The notes: generated from the sequence alone by a model not told the origin. A DNA stretch of 64,000 nt from Xanthomonas phaseoli pv. phaseoli (GCA_022749655.1 CP094243.1:5084001-5148000); one strand, 5' to 3'; positions 17,977-27,772 are shown, counted from the first letter of the stretch. Translations and numbers: made by a program.

Positions 17977-18323
17977 GCCCTGGTGTGCGGCGATGTCACG
18001 CCCCGCAGTCAAGAACGAACAGGCATGCTGGTGATGTTGATTGCAGAACGCGGCGGGTGTTTGCCCGCCGCGTCCATGCAGTGGTTATTGGCTGCCGGCA
18101 ACCAGCCACACGGCGGCGGTCTGTTTGTTCGCTTCGCTCAATGCGGAACCCGTGCCTCTCCAGGACGCCGCGTTGGTCGCTGTCGTTGCAGCGTTCCATG
18201 AAGCCGCTTGACTGCATGGGACATCCATCTTCTGCGTGTCTGCGTTGAGGGCGGGTGCGCCCATCTATGCCCGATCAGCCTGGATGCCAATGGATCCGGG
18301 TGGACCTTCCGCTGTACAGGCAA

Positions 18324-18353
18324 CAAAAAACCCCCGATCTCTCGAGGGTTTCT
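18324..18353 (-). terminator. Rho-independent terminator of the tRNA-Arg gene
   Basis: On the minus strand an AACCCTCGA...TCGGGGGTT hairpin is followed by a T-rich tract (complement of ACAAAAAA at 18323-18330). It lies 30 bases after the 3' end of the tRNA and is in the right orientation. Confidence 0.8.
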
Positions 18354-18382
18354 TAATCCCAGCACGAGCTCTGGAACTGAAC

Positions 18383-18460
18383 TGGTGCGCCCGGAGGGAT
18401 TCGAACCCCCGACCAATGGCTTCGGAAGCCACTACTCTATCCGGCTGAGCTACGAGCGCC
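18383..18460 (-). tRNA. tRNA-Arg, anticodon CCG
   Basis: The minus strand folds as a normal tRNA. The acceptor stem starts GGCGCTCG, the D-arm contains AGCTCAGCCGGATAGAG, and the anticodon loop is TTCCGAA with anticodon CCG (complement of 18423-18425). The T-arm contains GGTTCGAATCC, and the 3' CCA is encoded (18383-18385). Xanthomonas hrp islands are known to lie beside an arginine tRNA gene, so this marks the likely island boundary. Confidence 0.95.
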
Positions 18461-18943
18461 TGGCCGCGCATTATGCCAGAACAGCCGGCGTGCGCGTGAT
18501 GGGGCCGGGCGACGCGAGTCCTGGCGAGCCGCGGCGTCGCTCCAGACGTGATGACGCCGGCGTCTCGGCGGGCGGCCGCTGTGCGACACCGCGTGCCCAG
18601 GTTCAAGCGCGCAGGGCCACGCGTACAGCCGCGTGGCCATCTCAAGCGGCCGTTGCCAGACGCAAGCCTGCTCAGCACCCCACCTGATAGTGAGCTTGAG
18701 CACGCGCCTGAGCGCGCTCACTCCCAAGCTTGCGTGGCAACCGCACCGCCTGCCGCAGCCCGCCCGCATCAACGCCCGCCCCTGGCCGCTCCCAGCCTTG
18801 ATTGCTGCGGCCAGCCGCACCGCGTGAACAGCCGGCCATCGCGCAGGCAGGGCATCGCCAGGATTGCCGCCCGTACCGCGCCCACCCCGCGCCCACATGA
18901 CCACGGCCGAGCCGCGCTGCTACCCTTTGCCGCATGAGCAAGC
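18461..18943. other. Intergenic region between tRNA-Arg and ubiA
   Basis: I see no supportable gene in these 483 bases. Short frames on both strands are Arg/Pro/Ala-rich, as expected from GC-rich noncoding DNA. The region should hold the tRNA promoter (minus strand) and the ubiA promoter (plus strand). No attachment-site repeat of the tRNA 3' end was noticed. Confidence 0.5.
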
Positions 18944-19837
18944 ATGGTGTCGAACAACTGCCCACAGCGCGCGCTGCTGTGGCCGCAGCGATTGGGCCAG
19001 TACTGGAAGCTGGTCCGTGGCGACCGCCCGATCGGGAGCCTGTTGTTGCTCTGGCCCACCTGGTGGGCGTTGTGGCTGGCGGCCGATGGCCTGCCGCCGC
19101 TGTGGACGCTGTTCGTGTTCACCGCCGGGGTGTGGCTGACCCGTTCGGCCGGCTGCGTGATCAACGATTACGCCGACCGCTGGCTGGATCCGCACGTGGA
19201 GCGCACCAAATCGCGCCCTCTGGCCACCGGCGCAGTCTCCGGGCGCGAGGCGCTCTGGGTGTTCGTGGTGCTGATGCTGGTGGCCTTCGCACTGGTGCTC
19301 ACGCTCAACTGGCTCACCGTGGCGCTGAGCGTGCCCGGCGTCTTCCTGGCCGCCAGCTACCCCTATCTCAAGCGCCATACCCACCTGCCGCAGGTCTATC
19401 TGGGCATGGCGTTCGGCTGGGGCATCCCGATGGCTTTCGCCGCCGTGCAAGGCAGCGTGCCGTTGCTGGGCTGGCTGCTGTATGCGGCCAACATCCTGTG
19501 GGCCACCGCCTACGACACCTGGTACGCCATGGTCGACCGCGACGACGACATCCGCATGGGCAGCAAATCCACCGCCATCCTGTTCGGCAGATTCGATCTG
19601 ATCGCGCAAGGCATCTTGTATGCGCTGATGGCCGCGACGCTGGGATTGGTCGGCCTGCGCGCCGATCTCGGTGCGGCGTACTGGGCCAGTCTGGCCGTTG
19701 CGGCGCTGCTGGTCGCCTACGAATTCCGCATCGCCGGCCACCGCGAGCGCGGCCCCTGCTTCCGCGCCTTCCTGCACAACAACTGGGTTGGCCTGGCGAT
19801 CTTCGTCGGCATCGCAGTGGCGGTGGCGGGGCGGTAG
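18944..19837 (+). CDS. ubiA: 4-hydroxybenzoate polyprenyltransferase UbiA
   Basis: The 297-residue integral membrane protein prenylates 4-hydroxybenzoate, the first committed step of ubiquinone synthesis. Both Asp-rich motifs of the family are present: NDYADRWLD near residue 85 and DRDDD near residue 200. At least seven hydrophobic helices are visible. ATG 18944 was chosen because it gives the normal N-terminus before the conserved [22 protein letters not shown] segment. It stands alone, transcribed toward comF, and its 3' side carries a heptamer repeat. Confidence 0.95.
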   Translation: MVSNNCPQRALLWPQRLGQYWKLVRGDRPIGSLLLLWPTWWALWLAADGLPPLWTLFVFTAGVWLTRSAGCVINDYADRWLDPHVERTKSRPLATGAVSGREALWVFVVLMLVAFALVLTLNWLTVALSVPGVFLAASYPYLKRHTHLPQVYLGMAFGWGIPMAFAAVQGSVPLLGWLLYAANILWATAYDTWYAMVDRDDDIRMGSKSTAILFGRFDLIAQGILYALMAATLGLVGLRADLGAAYWASLAVAALLVAYEFRIAGHRERGPCFRAFLHNNWVGLAIFVGIAVAVAGR

Positions 19838-19840
19838 CTT

Positions 19841-19889
19841 CGGGATTCGGGATTCGGGATTCGGGATTCGGGATTCGGGATTCGGGATT
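19841..19889 (+). repeat. Seven tandem copies of CGGGATT
   Basis: The heptamer CGGGATT is repeated seven times without interruption, four bases after the ubiA stop codon. Short GGGATTC-type arrays are common between genes in xanthomonads and vary in copy number between strains. No coding role is visible. Confidence 0.95.
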
Positions 19890-20037
19890 CTGTTGATTAC
19901 AGAGCAGATGTTGGGATTACGGGTGAGGGTTCGAAGCATGCGGGCATCTTTGACGGCTCGACTCCTCGTCTAGTCCTCCGCCGTCCACCCACCGAAGCCG
20001 CATCGCCATCCACCGCGCTGTCCTGTCAGCCAGCGAG

Positions 20038-20059
20038 CCCCTCTCCTGCGGGAGAGGGG
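20038..20059. repeat. GC-rich hairpin repeat between ubiA and comF
   Basis: CCCCTCTCC pairs with GGAGAGGGG around TGCG, followed by TTGGGGTGAGGG. This CCCTCTCC...GGAGAGGG unit is a dispersed intergenic repeat that I recognise from many proteobacterial genomes, including xanthomonads. It lies just after the 3' end of comF, so it may also act as that gene's transcript end. Confidence 0.6.
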
Positions 20060-20111
20060 TTGGGGTGAGGGTACGGGCGAAGCCGCGCGCACCCGGTGCC
20101 GGCAGGCCAGG

Positions 20112-20843
20112 TCACGGCACCCGCGCGCAGACCCAGGCATCCACCCGTTGAACACCCGCCTTGCGCAAGGCCTTCGCCGCAGCGTGGAGTGTCGCGCCGG
20201 TCGTCATCACATCGTCCACCAAGGCCACATGCGCCGGCAAGGCGCCGCGGGCCTCGAACGCATCGCGCAGATTGCGCTGCCGCTCGACCGCATCCAGTTC
20301 GGATTGCGGTGCGGTCGCGCGAACGCGTCGCAGCAATGGCAGGCACGGCAGCTGCAGCGCGCGGCCCAGCGGTCGGGCCAGCTCCAGCGCCTGGTCGTAA
20401 CCGCGCTGGCGCAGGCGCTGCCGGTGCAGGCTTACCGGCACCAACGCCTGCGGGCGCGGCAGCCCCACGCAGCGCCGAGCCATCAGTTCGCTGAGCAGGC
20501 GGCCTGCCGCCAGGTCCTGATGGAACTTGAACCGCCGCAGTAGCCCATCCACCGGCCAACGATAGGTAAAACAGGCATGCACCCGCTGCAGCGGTGGTGG
20601 GTGCTGCAGGCACTGCCCGCACAGCGCCACCGCGTCGGAGGCGAACAGCTGGGTGGCGCAGCACAGGCAGGCGTGGCCGTGGTCGGGCAAGGCGGCGCGG
20701 CATGCGGGGCAGAGATCGCCGTCAGGCGTGCCGGCCTCGGCGCAGACCAGACACAGGCTCGGCAGCAACAGCCGCAGCACCCGCTGCGGCCATCTGTAAA
20801 CCGATCGGACCTGATTGAAGTTGACAGCCTCTTCCATGCTCAC
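20112..20843 (-). CDS. comF: ComF family phosphoribosyltransferase-like protein
   Basis: The 243-residue protein has the ComF layout. An N-terminal zinc-binding region contains Cys pairs (CLVC, CPAC, CLCC, CGQC; about residues 31-80). A C-terminal phosphoribosyltransferase-type domain carries the PRPP-binding motif [13 protein letters not shown] near residue 205. ComF proteins are needed for DNA uptake in competent bacteria, though the exact reaction is unknown. Several Met codons near the start are possible; MSMEEAV at 20843 is the longest. It is divergent from bioB, and a BirA-like operator overlaps its 5' end. Confidence 0.88.
   Translation of the reverse strand: MSMEEAVNFNQVRSVYRWPQRVLRLLLPSLCLVCAEAGTPDGDLCPACRAALPDHGHACLCCATQLFASDAVALCGQCLQHPPPLQRVHACFTYRWPVDGLLRRFKFHQDLAAGRLLSELMARRCVGLPRPQALVPVSLHRQRLRQRGYDQALELARPLGRALQLPCLPLLRRVRATAPQSELDAVERQRNLRDAFEARGALPAHVALVDDVMTTGATLHAAAKALRKAGVQRVDAWVCARVP
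20794..20827 (+). promoter_or_regulatory. BirA-like operator upstream of bioB
   Basis: CTGTAAACC (20794-20802) and AGTTGACAG (20819-20827) are separated by 16 bases. This matches the bipartite BirA operator (TTGTWAACC, 14-16 bases, GGTTKACAA) with a few mismatches. It lies 60 bases before bioB. It also falls within the first codons of the divergent comF frame, which suggests comF may start slightly downstream. Confidence 0.65.
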
Positions 20844-20886
20844 CAGACTGCCTGGCTTCCAAGCCGCTGACTGTCAGGAAACTCCG

Positions 20887-21921
20887 ATGTCTGTTGTCCT
20901 CCGCCATGACTGGGATCGCAAAGAGCTGCAGGCGTTGTTCGATCTGCCGTTTCCGGAGCTGCTGCATCGCGCGGCCAGCGTGCATCGCGCGCACTTCGAC
21001 CCGGCGCAAGTACAGGTGTCCACCTTGCTCTCGGTCAAGACCGGCGGTTGCCCGGAAGACTGCGCGTATTGCCCGCAGGCGCAGCGCTACGACACCGGCG
21101 TGAGCGCGCAGAAGCTCATGGAGACCGAAGAGGTCGTTGCCAAGGCGCGCCAGGCCAAGGCCGCCGGCGCCTCGCGCTTCTGCATGGGCGCCGCCTGGCG
21201 CTCGCCCAAGGAGCGCGACATCCCCAAGGTGGCCGCCATGATCCGCGAGGTGAAGGCCATGGGCCTGGAAACCTGCGCCACGCTCGGCATGCTCGACGCC
21301 GGCCAGGCACGTGCGCTCAAGGATGCCGGGCTGGACTACTACAACCACAATCTGGACACCGCGCCGGATTACTACGACTCGATCATCCATACCCGCCAGT
21401 ACCAGGACCGCCTGAACACGCTGGAGCATGTGCGCGATGTCGGCCTGAAGACCTGCTGCGGCGGCATCGTCGGCATGGGCGAAACCCGCGAACACCGCAT
21501 CGGCCTGCTGCTGGCGCTGGCCACGTTGCCGGCGCATCCGGATTCGGTGCCGATCAACCAGCTGGTGCAGGTCCCCGGTACGCCACTGCATGGCACCCAG
21601 CAACTGGATCCGTTCGAGTTCGTGCGCATGATCGCCGTGGCCCGTATCGCCATGCCGAAATCGATGGTGCGCCTGTCTGCCGGCCGCGAGGCGATGAGCG
21701 ACGAACTGCAGGCGCTGTGCTTCCTGGCCGGTGCCAATTCGATTTTCTACGGCGAAAAACTGCTCACCACCGGCAACCCGGACACCGAGCGCGACCAGGC
21801 CCTGTTCCAGCGCCTGGGCCTGCGTCCGATGCAGATCACCGTCGATGCGGCCGAGCACGATCACCCCGGCACCGTCCATGCGGAGATCACCCGCGGCGCG
21901 GCCTGCGAGCACGCCGCCTGA
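20887..21921 (+). CDS. bioB: Biotin synthase BioB
   Basis: The 344-residue radical-SAM enzyme inserts sulfur into dethiobiotin, the last step of biotin synthesis. The cluster motif CPEDCAYC (CxxxCxxC) is present near residue 57. Other conserved segments are [16 protein letters not shown] and [12 protein letters not shown] chose ATG 20887 ([15 protein letters not shown]) rather than the upstream in-frame ATG at 20815, which lies inside the operator. bioF follows 91 bases downstream. Confidence 0.96.
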   Translation: MSVVLRHDWDRKELQALFDLPFPELLHRAASVHRAHFDPAQVQVSTLLSVKTGGCPEDCAYCPQAQRYDTGVSAQKLMETEEVVAKARQAKAAGASRFCMGAAWRSPKERDIPKVAAMIREVKAMGLETCATLGMLDAGQARALKDAGLDYYNHNLDTAPDYYDSIIHTRQYQDRLNTLEHVRDVGLKTCCGGIVGMGETREHRIGLLLALATLPAHPDSVPINQLVQVPGTPLHGTQQLDPFEFVRMIAVARIAMPKSMVRLSAGREAMSDELQALCFLAGANSIFYGEKLLTTGNPDTERDQALFQRLGLRPMQITVDAAEHDHPGTVHAEITRGAACEHAA

Positions 21922-22012
21922 CCCGGTGCCGGGCACCGGTCGTCGGTGGCGGCTGGGCGCCCCGAGCCCGGCACGCTACGCTAGCGGACCTTCCCTGCCG
22001 TTGAACGCCCCC

Positions 22013-23218
22013 ATGGCTCGCCCCGATCTGCACGAACGGATTTCGTCGCTGCGTAAATTGCGTGTGGCCCAGGAACGGGTGCGGGTGCGGCGACAGGTGG
22101 GCCGGCGCGATGGCGTGCGGCTGGAGATCGATGGCCGTTGGCTGACCGGTTTCTGTTCCAACGACTACCTGGGTCTGTCGCAACAGTTCGAAGTGGTCGC
22201 CGCGCTGCAGGATGCCGCTGCCCGCGATGGTGCCGGCGCCACCGCCTCGCATCTGATCTGCGGCCACCACACCGCGCACGAAACGCTCGAACGCGAAATC
22301 GCCGAGTGGCTGGGCTATCCGTCGGCGTTGCTGTTCGGCAGCGGCTTCATCGCCAATCTGGCCGTGCAACAGGCATTGCTCAGCGAAGAAGACGACGTCT
22401 GCGTGCAGGACCGGCTCAATCACGCCAGCCTGTTCGATGCCACGCGGCTGGCCGGCTGCCGGTTGCGGCGCTATCCGCATCTGGACGTGGAAGGCGCGAT
22501 GCGCCAGCTCAAGGGCGCGCCCGAGGGCGCGGCGATGCTGGCCACCGACGGCGTTTTCAGCATGGATGGCGATGTCGCGCCGCTGCGCGCCTTGAGCCTG
22601 GTGGCACGCATGCAGCAAGCGCTGTTCTATGTGGACGACGCGCACGGTGTGGGCGTGCTCGGCCCGCAAGGGCGCGGTTGCGTGGCCGATGCCGGCTTGG
22701 GCGTGGCCGAAGTGCCGTTGCAGTTGGTCACGCTGGGCAAGGCGCTCGGTGGCTACGGCGCGGTGGTGGTGGGCGAAGAAGCGCTGGTGCGCCATCTGGC
22801 CGAAACCGCGCGTCCCTACATCTACACCACTGCATTGCCGCCGGCGCAGGTCGCGGCCACCCTGGCGGCGGTGCGCCTGGCGCGTCGCGACGATTGGCGG
22901 CGTACGCGTCTGGTCGAATTGATCGGTGCGTTCCGCGATGGCGCGCGCAAGCATGGCTTCGAACTGATGGCCTCCGACACGCCGATCCAGCCGCTGCTAT
23001 GCGGCGAGGAAGCAACCGTGATGGCGATGTCGACTGCACTGGAACAGGCAGGTTTCATGGTGGGCGCCATTCGTCCGCCCACCGTGCCCGAAGGCAAGGC
23101 GCGCTTGCGCATCACCTTGTCTGCGTTGCATACGCCGCAGCAGGTGCAGGCATTGATCGAGGCCATCGTGCAGGCGCGCGATGTGGTCAGTCGGCAGCCG
23201 CTGCGTGCCTCTGCCTGA
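22013..23218 (+). CDS. bioF: 8-amino-7-oxononanoate synthase BioF
   Basis: The 401-residue PLP enzyme condenses pimeloyl-ACP with alanine, an early step in biotin synthesis. Visible family features are [22 protein letters not shown] and the PLP-lysine segment [17 protein letters not shown] 22013 was chosen over upstream in-frame codons because the family begins with short sequences such as RPDLHERI. It is in the same orientation as bioB and bioH. Confidence 0.96.
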   Translation: MARPDLHERISSLRKLRVAQERVRVRRQVGRRDGVRLEIDGRWLTGFCSNDYLGLSQQFEVVAALQDAAARDGAGATASHLICGHHTAHETLEREIAEWLGYPSALLFGSGFIANLAVQQALLSEEDDVCVQDRLNHASLFDATRLAGCRLRRYPHLDVEGAMRQLKGAPEGAAMLATDGVFSMDGDVAPLRALSLVARMQQALFYVDDAHGVGVLGPQGRGCVADAGLGVAEVPLQLVTLGKALGGYGAVVVGEEALVRHLAETARPYIYTTALPPAQVAATLAAVRLARRDDWRRTRLVELIGAFRDGARKHGFELMASDTPIQPLLCGEEATVMAMSTALEQAGFMVGAIRPPTVPEGKARLRITLSALHTPQQVQALIEAIVQARDVVSRQPLRASA

Positions 23219-23409
23219 GGCACGTGGCCGTGCGTGGCCGGACTGCGCGCAATCGCGCGCGGGCCACTCAGCTACTGCAGCGATTGCACGAGACAGCTGC
23301 ACGGCAGGCGACAACAGCGCGCTGAGCGTGCATTGCGGGATGGCTTGCCTGCAGTGGGCCAGCCGCGCAACCGGTGCGCGCCGGCATCCAATTGCAACCG
23401 GGTGCTGAC

Positions 23410-23784
23410 ATGTCACTCGCGATGACTGGCCCAGACACGGTGGCGCAACGGCGCGTGTGGGAAGCCTTGTCGCGGCTGTACCTGGACAACGACAGTTGCG
23501 ACCAAGACGGCGTTGCGTGCGTCCTGGCTGCCTCGCCCTTCACCCTGGAACGATTGCGCACGATGTTGTTGCATGAGGTGCATCCGGTACTGATCGGCAA
23601 TCTGCGCAGCGTGGCTGGCGTCTGGGATGGTTTCGATCCCGATTGGCTGGCTGCGGCGATCCAGGCGCGGCGCGCACGGCGCTGGCATTGGCCGGCGCGC
23701 TGGCACCGCTGCGGTCATGCGCGTGCGCAATGGGCGTTGCTGGCTCCAAAGATCGTCGCACTGCGTGCAGCCGCCACGCATTGA
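23410..23784 (+). CDS. Small hypothetical protein within the bio cluster
   Basis: This 124-residue frame lies between bioF and bioH on the same strand. It is mainly helical and contains a Trp/Arg-rich C-terminal part. It has no signal peptide or membrane segment. I recognise it only as a conserved hypothetical protein of proteobacteria and can assign no function. Its position suggests co-transcription with the biotin genes. The start ATG 23410 is the first after bioF with a plausible spacing. Confidence 0.6.
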   Translation: MSLAMTGPDTVAQRRVWEALSRLYLDNDSCDQDGVACVLAASPFTLERLRTMLLHEVHPVLIGNLRSVAGVWDGFDPDWLAAAIQARRARRWHWPARWHRCGHARAQWALLAPKIVALRAAATH

Positions 23785-23884
23785 CGCCTGGGCGCTGCAC
23801 CCAACATCGGATCTGCGTGCCCCCATCACCAGCGCGCAGTTTCACGATGCATGCCGGCACGCCACAATCGGCGACAATGCGCGC

Positions 23885-24646
23885 ATGCATATCGATGTCA
23901 TCGGCCACGGGCCTGCGCTGGTTCTCCTGCACGGTTGGGCACTGCACGGCGGCGTGTTCGCACCGCTGGTAGAGCGCCTGTCACCGCACTATCAACTGCA
24001 TCTGGTCGACCTGCCCGGGCACGGCTTCAGTCGCGACGACAGCACGCCGTTGGCATTGCCGTATGTGGTTGCAGAAATTGCAGCCGCCACGCCGCCGGCG
24101 GTATGGCTCGGCTGGTCGCTGGGCGGGCTGTTTGCGTTGCATGCGGCCGCCACCCTGCCGCAGGTGCGCGGGTTGGCGATGATTGCCGCCACCCCGCGTT
24201 TCGTGCGTGGCAACGATTGGCCAAGTGCCGTCCAGCGCGAGGTGTTCGTGCAATTCGGTGTCGAATTGTCGCGCGACTATCGCGGCACGCTGGAGCGTTT
24301 CCTGGCGCTGGACACGCTCGGCTCGGCGCATGCACGTAGCGAACTGCGCAGCCTGCGCGAGACGCTCACCGCGCGCGGCGAACCGGCACCGGAGGCGTTG
24401 CAGCAAGGCCTCACCCTGCTCGAACGCACCGATCTGCGCCGCGCCCTGCCGCAACTCGCACGCCCCAGCCTGTGGATCGCCGGGCAACGCGATCGCCTGG
24501 TGCCTGCCGCCGGCATGCATGCCGCCGCCGCGCTCAGCCCGCACGCGCAGGCGCTCACCATTGCCGGCGGTGGTCACGCGCCGTTTCTGGGTCATGCAGA
24601 TCAGGTCAGCGAGGCGCTGCAACGCTTCGTTGCGTCCGTGCCATGA
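23885..24646 (+). CDS. bioH: Pimeloyl-ACP methyl ester carboxylesterase BioH
   Basis: The 253-residue alpha/beta hydrolase starts MHIDVIGHGPALVLLHGWALHGGVF, typical of BioH. The nucleophile motif GWSLGG (Ser near residue 79), the acid region AGQRDRLVP and the catalytic His in GGGHAPFLGH are all present. It cleaves the methyl ester that BioC adds, ending pimeloyl chain synthesis. The gene is in the same orientation as bioC, with a broken SDR gene between them. Confidence 0.93.
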   Translation: MHIDVIGHGPALVLLHGWALHGGVFAPLVERLSPHYQLHLVDLPGHGFSRDDSTPLALPYVVAEIAAATPPAVWLGWSLGGLFALHAAATLPQVRGLAMIAATPRFVRGNDWPSAVQREVFVQFGVELSRDYRGTLERFLALDTLGSAHARSELRSLRETLTARGEPAPEALQQGLTLLERTDLRRALPQLARPSLWIAGQRDRLVPAAGMHAAAALSPHAQALTIAGGGHAPFLGHADQVSEALQRFVASVP

Positions 24647-24690
24647 GCCGATCGTCGATCATGCGACATCGCTGATCGAGGACATCTCGC

Positions 24691-25487
24691 ATGGATCTGG
24701 AAATCGCTGGCCGCTGGGCGCTGGTCTGCGCCGCAAGCAAGGGGCTGGGTTTGGGCTGCGCACGTGCATTGGCCGGCGAAGGCGTCAATGTGGTGATCGC
24801 CGCGCGCGGCCGTGAGGCACTGGAGCACGCCGCCAATGCCTTGCGCGCACTGCCCGGCGCCGGCCAGGTGTGCAGCGTGGTGGCCGACATCGCCACGCCG
24901 GAAGGACGCAGCGCGGCACTTGCGGCCTGTCCGCAGGTCGACATCCTGATCAACAACGCCGGCGGCCCGCCGCCGGGCGATTTCCGCCAGTGGGAACGCG
25001 AAGATTGGCTACGCGCGCTGGACGCCAACATGCTCGCCCCGATCGAACTGATCCGCGCCACCGTCGATGGCATGCGCGCACGCCGCTTCGGCCGCATCGT
25101 CAACATCACCTCCAGCGCAGTGAAGGCGCCGATCGATATCCTGGGCCTGTCCAATGGCGCGCGCGCCGGCCTGACCGGCTTCGTCGGCGGGTTGGCGGGT
25201 TGGCGGGTTGGCGCGCAGTACCGTGGCCGACAACGTCACCATCAACAACCTGTTGCCCGGGCAGTTCGCCACCGACCGCCTGCGCGGCAACTTCGCCGCC
25301 CTCGCGCAGCAACAGGGCAGCACCGTCGACGAGGTCGCCGAACGCAAGCGTGCGGGCATTCCGGCGGCGCGTTTTGGCGAGCCGGACGAGTTCGGCGCGG
25401 CCTGCCTTTCTATGCAGTGCGCAGGCCGGCTACATCACCGGACAGAATCTGTTGATCGATGGCGGCAGTTATCCCGGCACGTTCTAG
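24691..25487 (+). pseudogene. Short-chain dehydrogenase/reductase, broken by repeat expansion
   Basis: The N-terminal part (MDLEIAGRWALVCAASKGLGLGCARAL) is a Rossmann-fold SDR with the cofactor motif and INNAGGPP. At 25186-25209 the octamer GGCGGGTT occurs three times where one copy is expected, adding 16 bases and shifting the frame. The protein resumes at ARSTVADNVTINNLLPGQF. A second shift follows at 25406-25411 (CCTTTCTATG), after which QAGYITGQNLLIDGGSYPGTF closes the normal C-terminus. Two independent lesions, one a clear slippage product, make this a probable true pseudogene. It sits between bioH and bioC in the same orientation, but a biotin role is not established. Confidence 0.85.
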
Positions 25488-25550
25488 CGCGGCGCCTTGC
25501 AGGCCCGATCGATTCCCTCCGCCCCTGCCAGGGGCGACAATAGCCTTGCC

Positions 25551-26435
25551 ATGACCAGTACTTTCGACCCCCGCCACGTCCGGCGCGCGTTTGCGCGTGC
25601 CGCCAGCACCTATACCGCCGCCGCCGCACTTCAGCGCGAAGCGGAAACCCGCCTGTTCGAATCGCTCGACTACCTGGGCGAGCAGGTGCCCAAGGTGGTG
25701 CTGGATGTCGGCGCCGGCCCCGGCCATGCCAGCGCTGCAATCAAGAAGCGCTGGCCCAAGGCGCAGGTGATCGCGCTGGATCAGGCCATGCCGATGCTGC
25801 GCCAGGCGCGCAAGGCCGCGGGCTGGTGGAAGCCGTTCACGCAGGTGTGCGCCGATGCGCGCGCGCTGCCGGTCGCCGACGGCAGCGTGGATGTGATCTT
25901 CAGCAATCTGTGCCTGCAGTGGGTGGAAGACCTGCCGGCCGTGTTCGCCGGTTTCCGCCGCGCGCTGCGCCCGGGTGGGCTGCTGCTGTGCTCCACCTTC
26001 GGTCCGGAAACGCTGATCGAATTGCGCGAGGCCTTTGCGCAGACCGACCCGGCCCCGCACGTCAGCCGTTTTCCGCCGATCGCCCAATTCGGCGACGCCC
26101 TGCTGATGTCCGGATTCCGCGACCCGGTGCTGGACCGCGACCTGTTCACCCTGACCTACAACGACCTGCCCGCGCTGATGCGCGAACTGCGTGCGATGGG
26201 GGCAACCAATGCACTCAGCAACCGCCGCGCCACCTTGACCGGACGCGGTCGCTTCGCAGCCGCCAGCGCTGCCTACGAACCGCTGCGGCGGGCGGACGGC
26301 ACCCTGCCCAGCTCATGGGAAGTGATCTACGCCCATGCCTGGGCGCCGGCGCCAGGCGCGCCCATCCGCGAACATGGGCATGACGTCGCCAGCGTCCCGG
26401 TCAGCGCCATCCCGATCCGCCGCCGCATCGACTGA
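25551..26435 (+). CDS. bioC: Malonyl-ACP O-methyltransferase BioC
   Basis: The 294-residue class I SAM-dependent methyltransferase begins FDPRHVRRAFARAASTY, the hallmark of BioC. The SAM motif VLDVGAGPGHASAAI lies near residue 50, and NLCLQWVEDLP near residue 119. It methylates malonyl-ACP so that fatty acid synthesis can build the pimeloyl chain; BioH later removes the methyl group. It is the last gene of the bio cluster here. Confidence 0.95.
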   Translation: MTSTFDPRHVRRAFARAASTYTAAAALQREAETRLFESLDYLGEQVPKVVLDVGAGPGHASAAIKKRWPKAQVIALDQAMPMLRQARKAAGWWKPFTQVCADARALPVADGSVDVIFSNLCLQWVEDLPAVFAGFRRALRPGGLLLCSTFGPETLIELREAFAQTDPAPHVSRFPPIAQFGDALLMSGFRDPVLDRDLFTLTYNDLPALMRELRAMGATNALSNRRATLTGRGRFAAASAAYEPLRRADGTLPSSWEVIYAHAWAPAPGAPIREHGHDVASVPVSAIPIRRRID

Positions 26436-26681
26436 GCGGCGGTACAGAACGCCGGCCATCGCGCATCCACTGCCGGTGAGACACAGAGTCTTGCACCCAT
26501 GCCAATACTCGGCCGCCAGGCTCGGCGGTGACACTTGCTAGAATTCTGAAGTGACCGGCCGCACTTCCTTGGTTGCGGCTCATCTGTTCGATGGTGGCTA
26601 CCGACACCGCGCAGCAATGCGCGTGCACGTGTTGGAAGCCGCTCTTACGTTTGCGGCTCCCCGCCCCCAATCGGCCTCCCC

Positions 26682-27587
26682 ATGTTGAAGTGGCTCCTCA
26701 TCGCGCTGTTCATCGCATCGGCGCTCTACATCCATTACCGCGGTCGCGTGCGGCACCGGCTCAGCCGGCAGTTGCTGGACCATTCCACCTTCATGGCCCC
26801 GATCAACACGCTGATGTACCTGTGTTCACGCGTGCCGACCACCCCGTTCATCGATCCGGGCAAGGAATTTCCCGAGCTGGCGCCGCTGCGCGCGAGCTGG
26901 CCACTGATCCGCGACGAAGCAGTGGCGTTGCAGCAGATGCAGAAGATCCGCGCTGCCGAAGGCTATACCGACATCGGCTTCAATTCGTTCTTCCGGCGTG
27001 GCTGGAAGCGCTTCTATCTGAAGTGGTACGGCACCGCGCACCCGTCGGCAGCCGAGTTGTGCCCGCAGACCACCGCCTTGCTGAAGTCCATTCCCACCGT
27101 GAAGGCCGCAATGTTCGCCGAGCTGCCGCCGGGCAGCGAACTACGCCCGCACCGCGACCCGTTCGCCGGCTCCATGCGCCTGCACCTGGGCCTGGCCACA
27201 CCGAACGACGACCGTTGCTTCATCGACGTCGACGGCCAGCGCCACAGCTGGCGCGATGGCGAGTGGACCATGTTCGACGAGACCTATATCCACTACGCGC
27301 GCAACGACACCGACCAGGACCGCATCATCCTGTTCTGCGATATCGAACGCCCGATGCGTTGGCGCTGGGCAGCGGCGGTGAACCGCTTTGTCGGCCGCAG
27401 CCTGCTCTCGGCCGGCGCTTCGCCAAACCAGGAAGGCGACAAGACCGGCGGCATCAACCGCGTGTTCCGCTATTTCTACGCCGCACGCCTCAAGGCCAAG
27501 GCGCTGAAGGAACGCAACAACCCGCTGTACCAGGTGCTCAAGTGGAGCATCTTCATCCTGGTGGTGGTCGGAATCGTGTTGCTGTAA
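26682..27587 (+). CDS. lpxO: Aspartyl/asparaginyl beta-hydroxylase family protein (LpxO-like)
   Basis: The 301-residue protein has a membrane helix at each end (LKWLLIALFIASALYI and WSIFILVVVGIVLL). Between them is an Fe(II)/2-oxoglutarate dioxygenase domain with metal ligands in LRPHRDPFAGSMRLHLGL and YIHYARN. This layout matches LpxO, which adds a 2-hydroxyl to a lipid A acyl chain at the inner membrane. It stands alone, followed by palindromic repeats. LpxO function is inferred from family resemblance. Confidence 0.82.
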   Translation: MLKWLLIALFIASALYIHYRGRVRHRLSRQLLDHSTFMAPINTLMYLCSRVPTTPFIDPGKEFPELAPLRASWPLIRDEAVALQQMQKIRAAEGYTDIGFNSFFRRGWKRFYLKWYGTAHPSAAELCPQTTALLKSIPTVKAAMFAELPPGSELRPHRDPFAGSMRLHLGLATPNDDRCFIDVDGQRHSWRDGEWTMFDETYIHYARNDTDQDRIILFCDIERPMRWRWAAAVNRFVGRSLLSAGASPNQEGDKTGGINRVFRYFYAARLKAKALKERNNPLYQVLKWSIFILVVVGIVLL

Positions 27588-27601
27588 CCCGCCCACCCGC
27601 G

Positions 27602-27772
27602 CAGGAGCGCACCTGGGCGCGACCGGCATCGCCGGTAACGCCTCATCGCGCGCAAGCGCGCTCCTACATAGGCGCAGCTCCGGCCGCGATACCCCACCAA
27701 TCACGTAGGAGCGCACCCGGGCGCAACCAGGCATTGCCGGTAAGGCCTTATTGCGCCCAGGTGCGCTTCTAC
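27602..27772. repeat. Pair of long palindromic intergenic repeats
   Basis: Two related units lie in tandem at 27602-27666 and 27705-27772. In the second, a 22-base arm starting GTAGGAGCGCACCCGGGCGC is matched at 20 of 22 positions by its reversed partner ending TGCGCTTCTAC. The first has a similar but less perfect arm pair. Such GTAGGAGCGCxC units are a dispersed extragenic repeat in xanthomonads and pseudomonads. They separate two genes that converge on them. Confidence 0.75.

Noticed and set aside
18461..18943. Relic integrase or attachment repeat beside tRNA-Arg
   Set aside because: No integrase-like frame and no repeated tRNA 3' end were found.
19841..19889. Tandem heptamers considered as a CRISPR array
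   Set aside because: The units are 7 bases, without spacers of 30-40 bases, and no cas genes are present.
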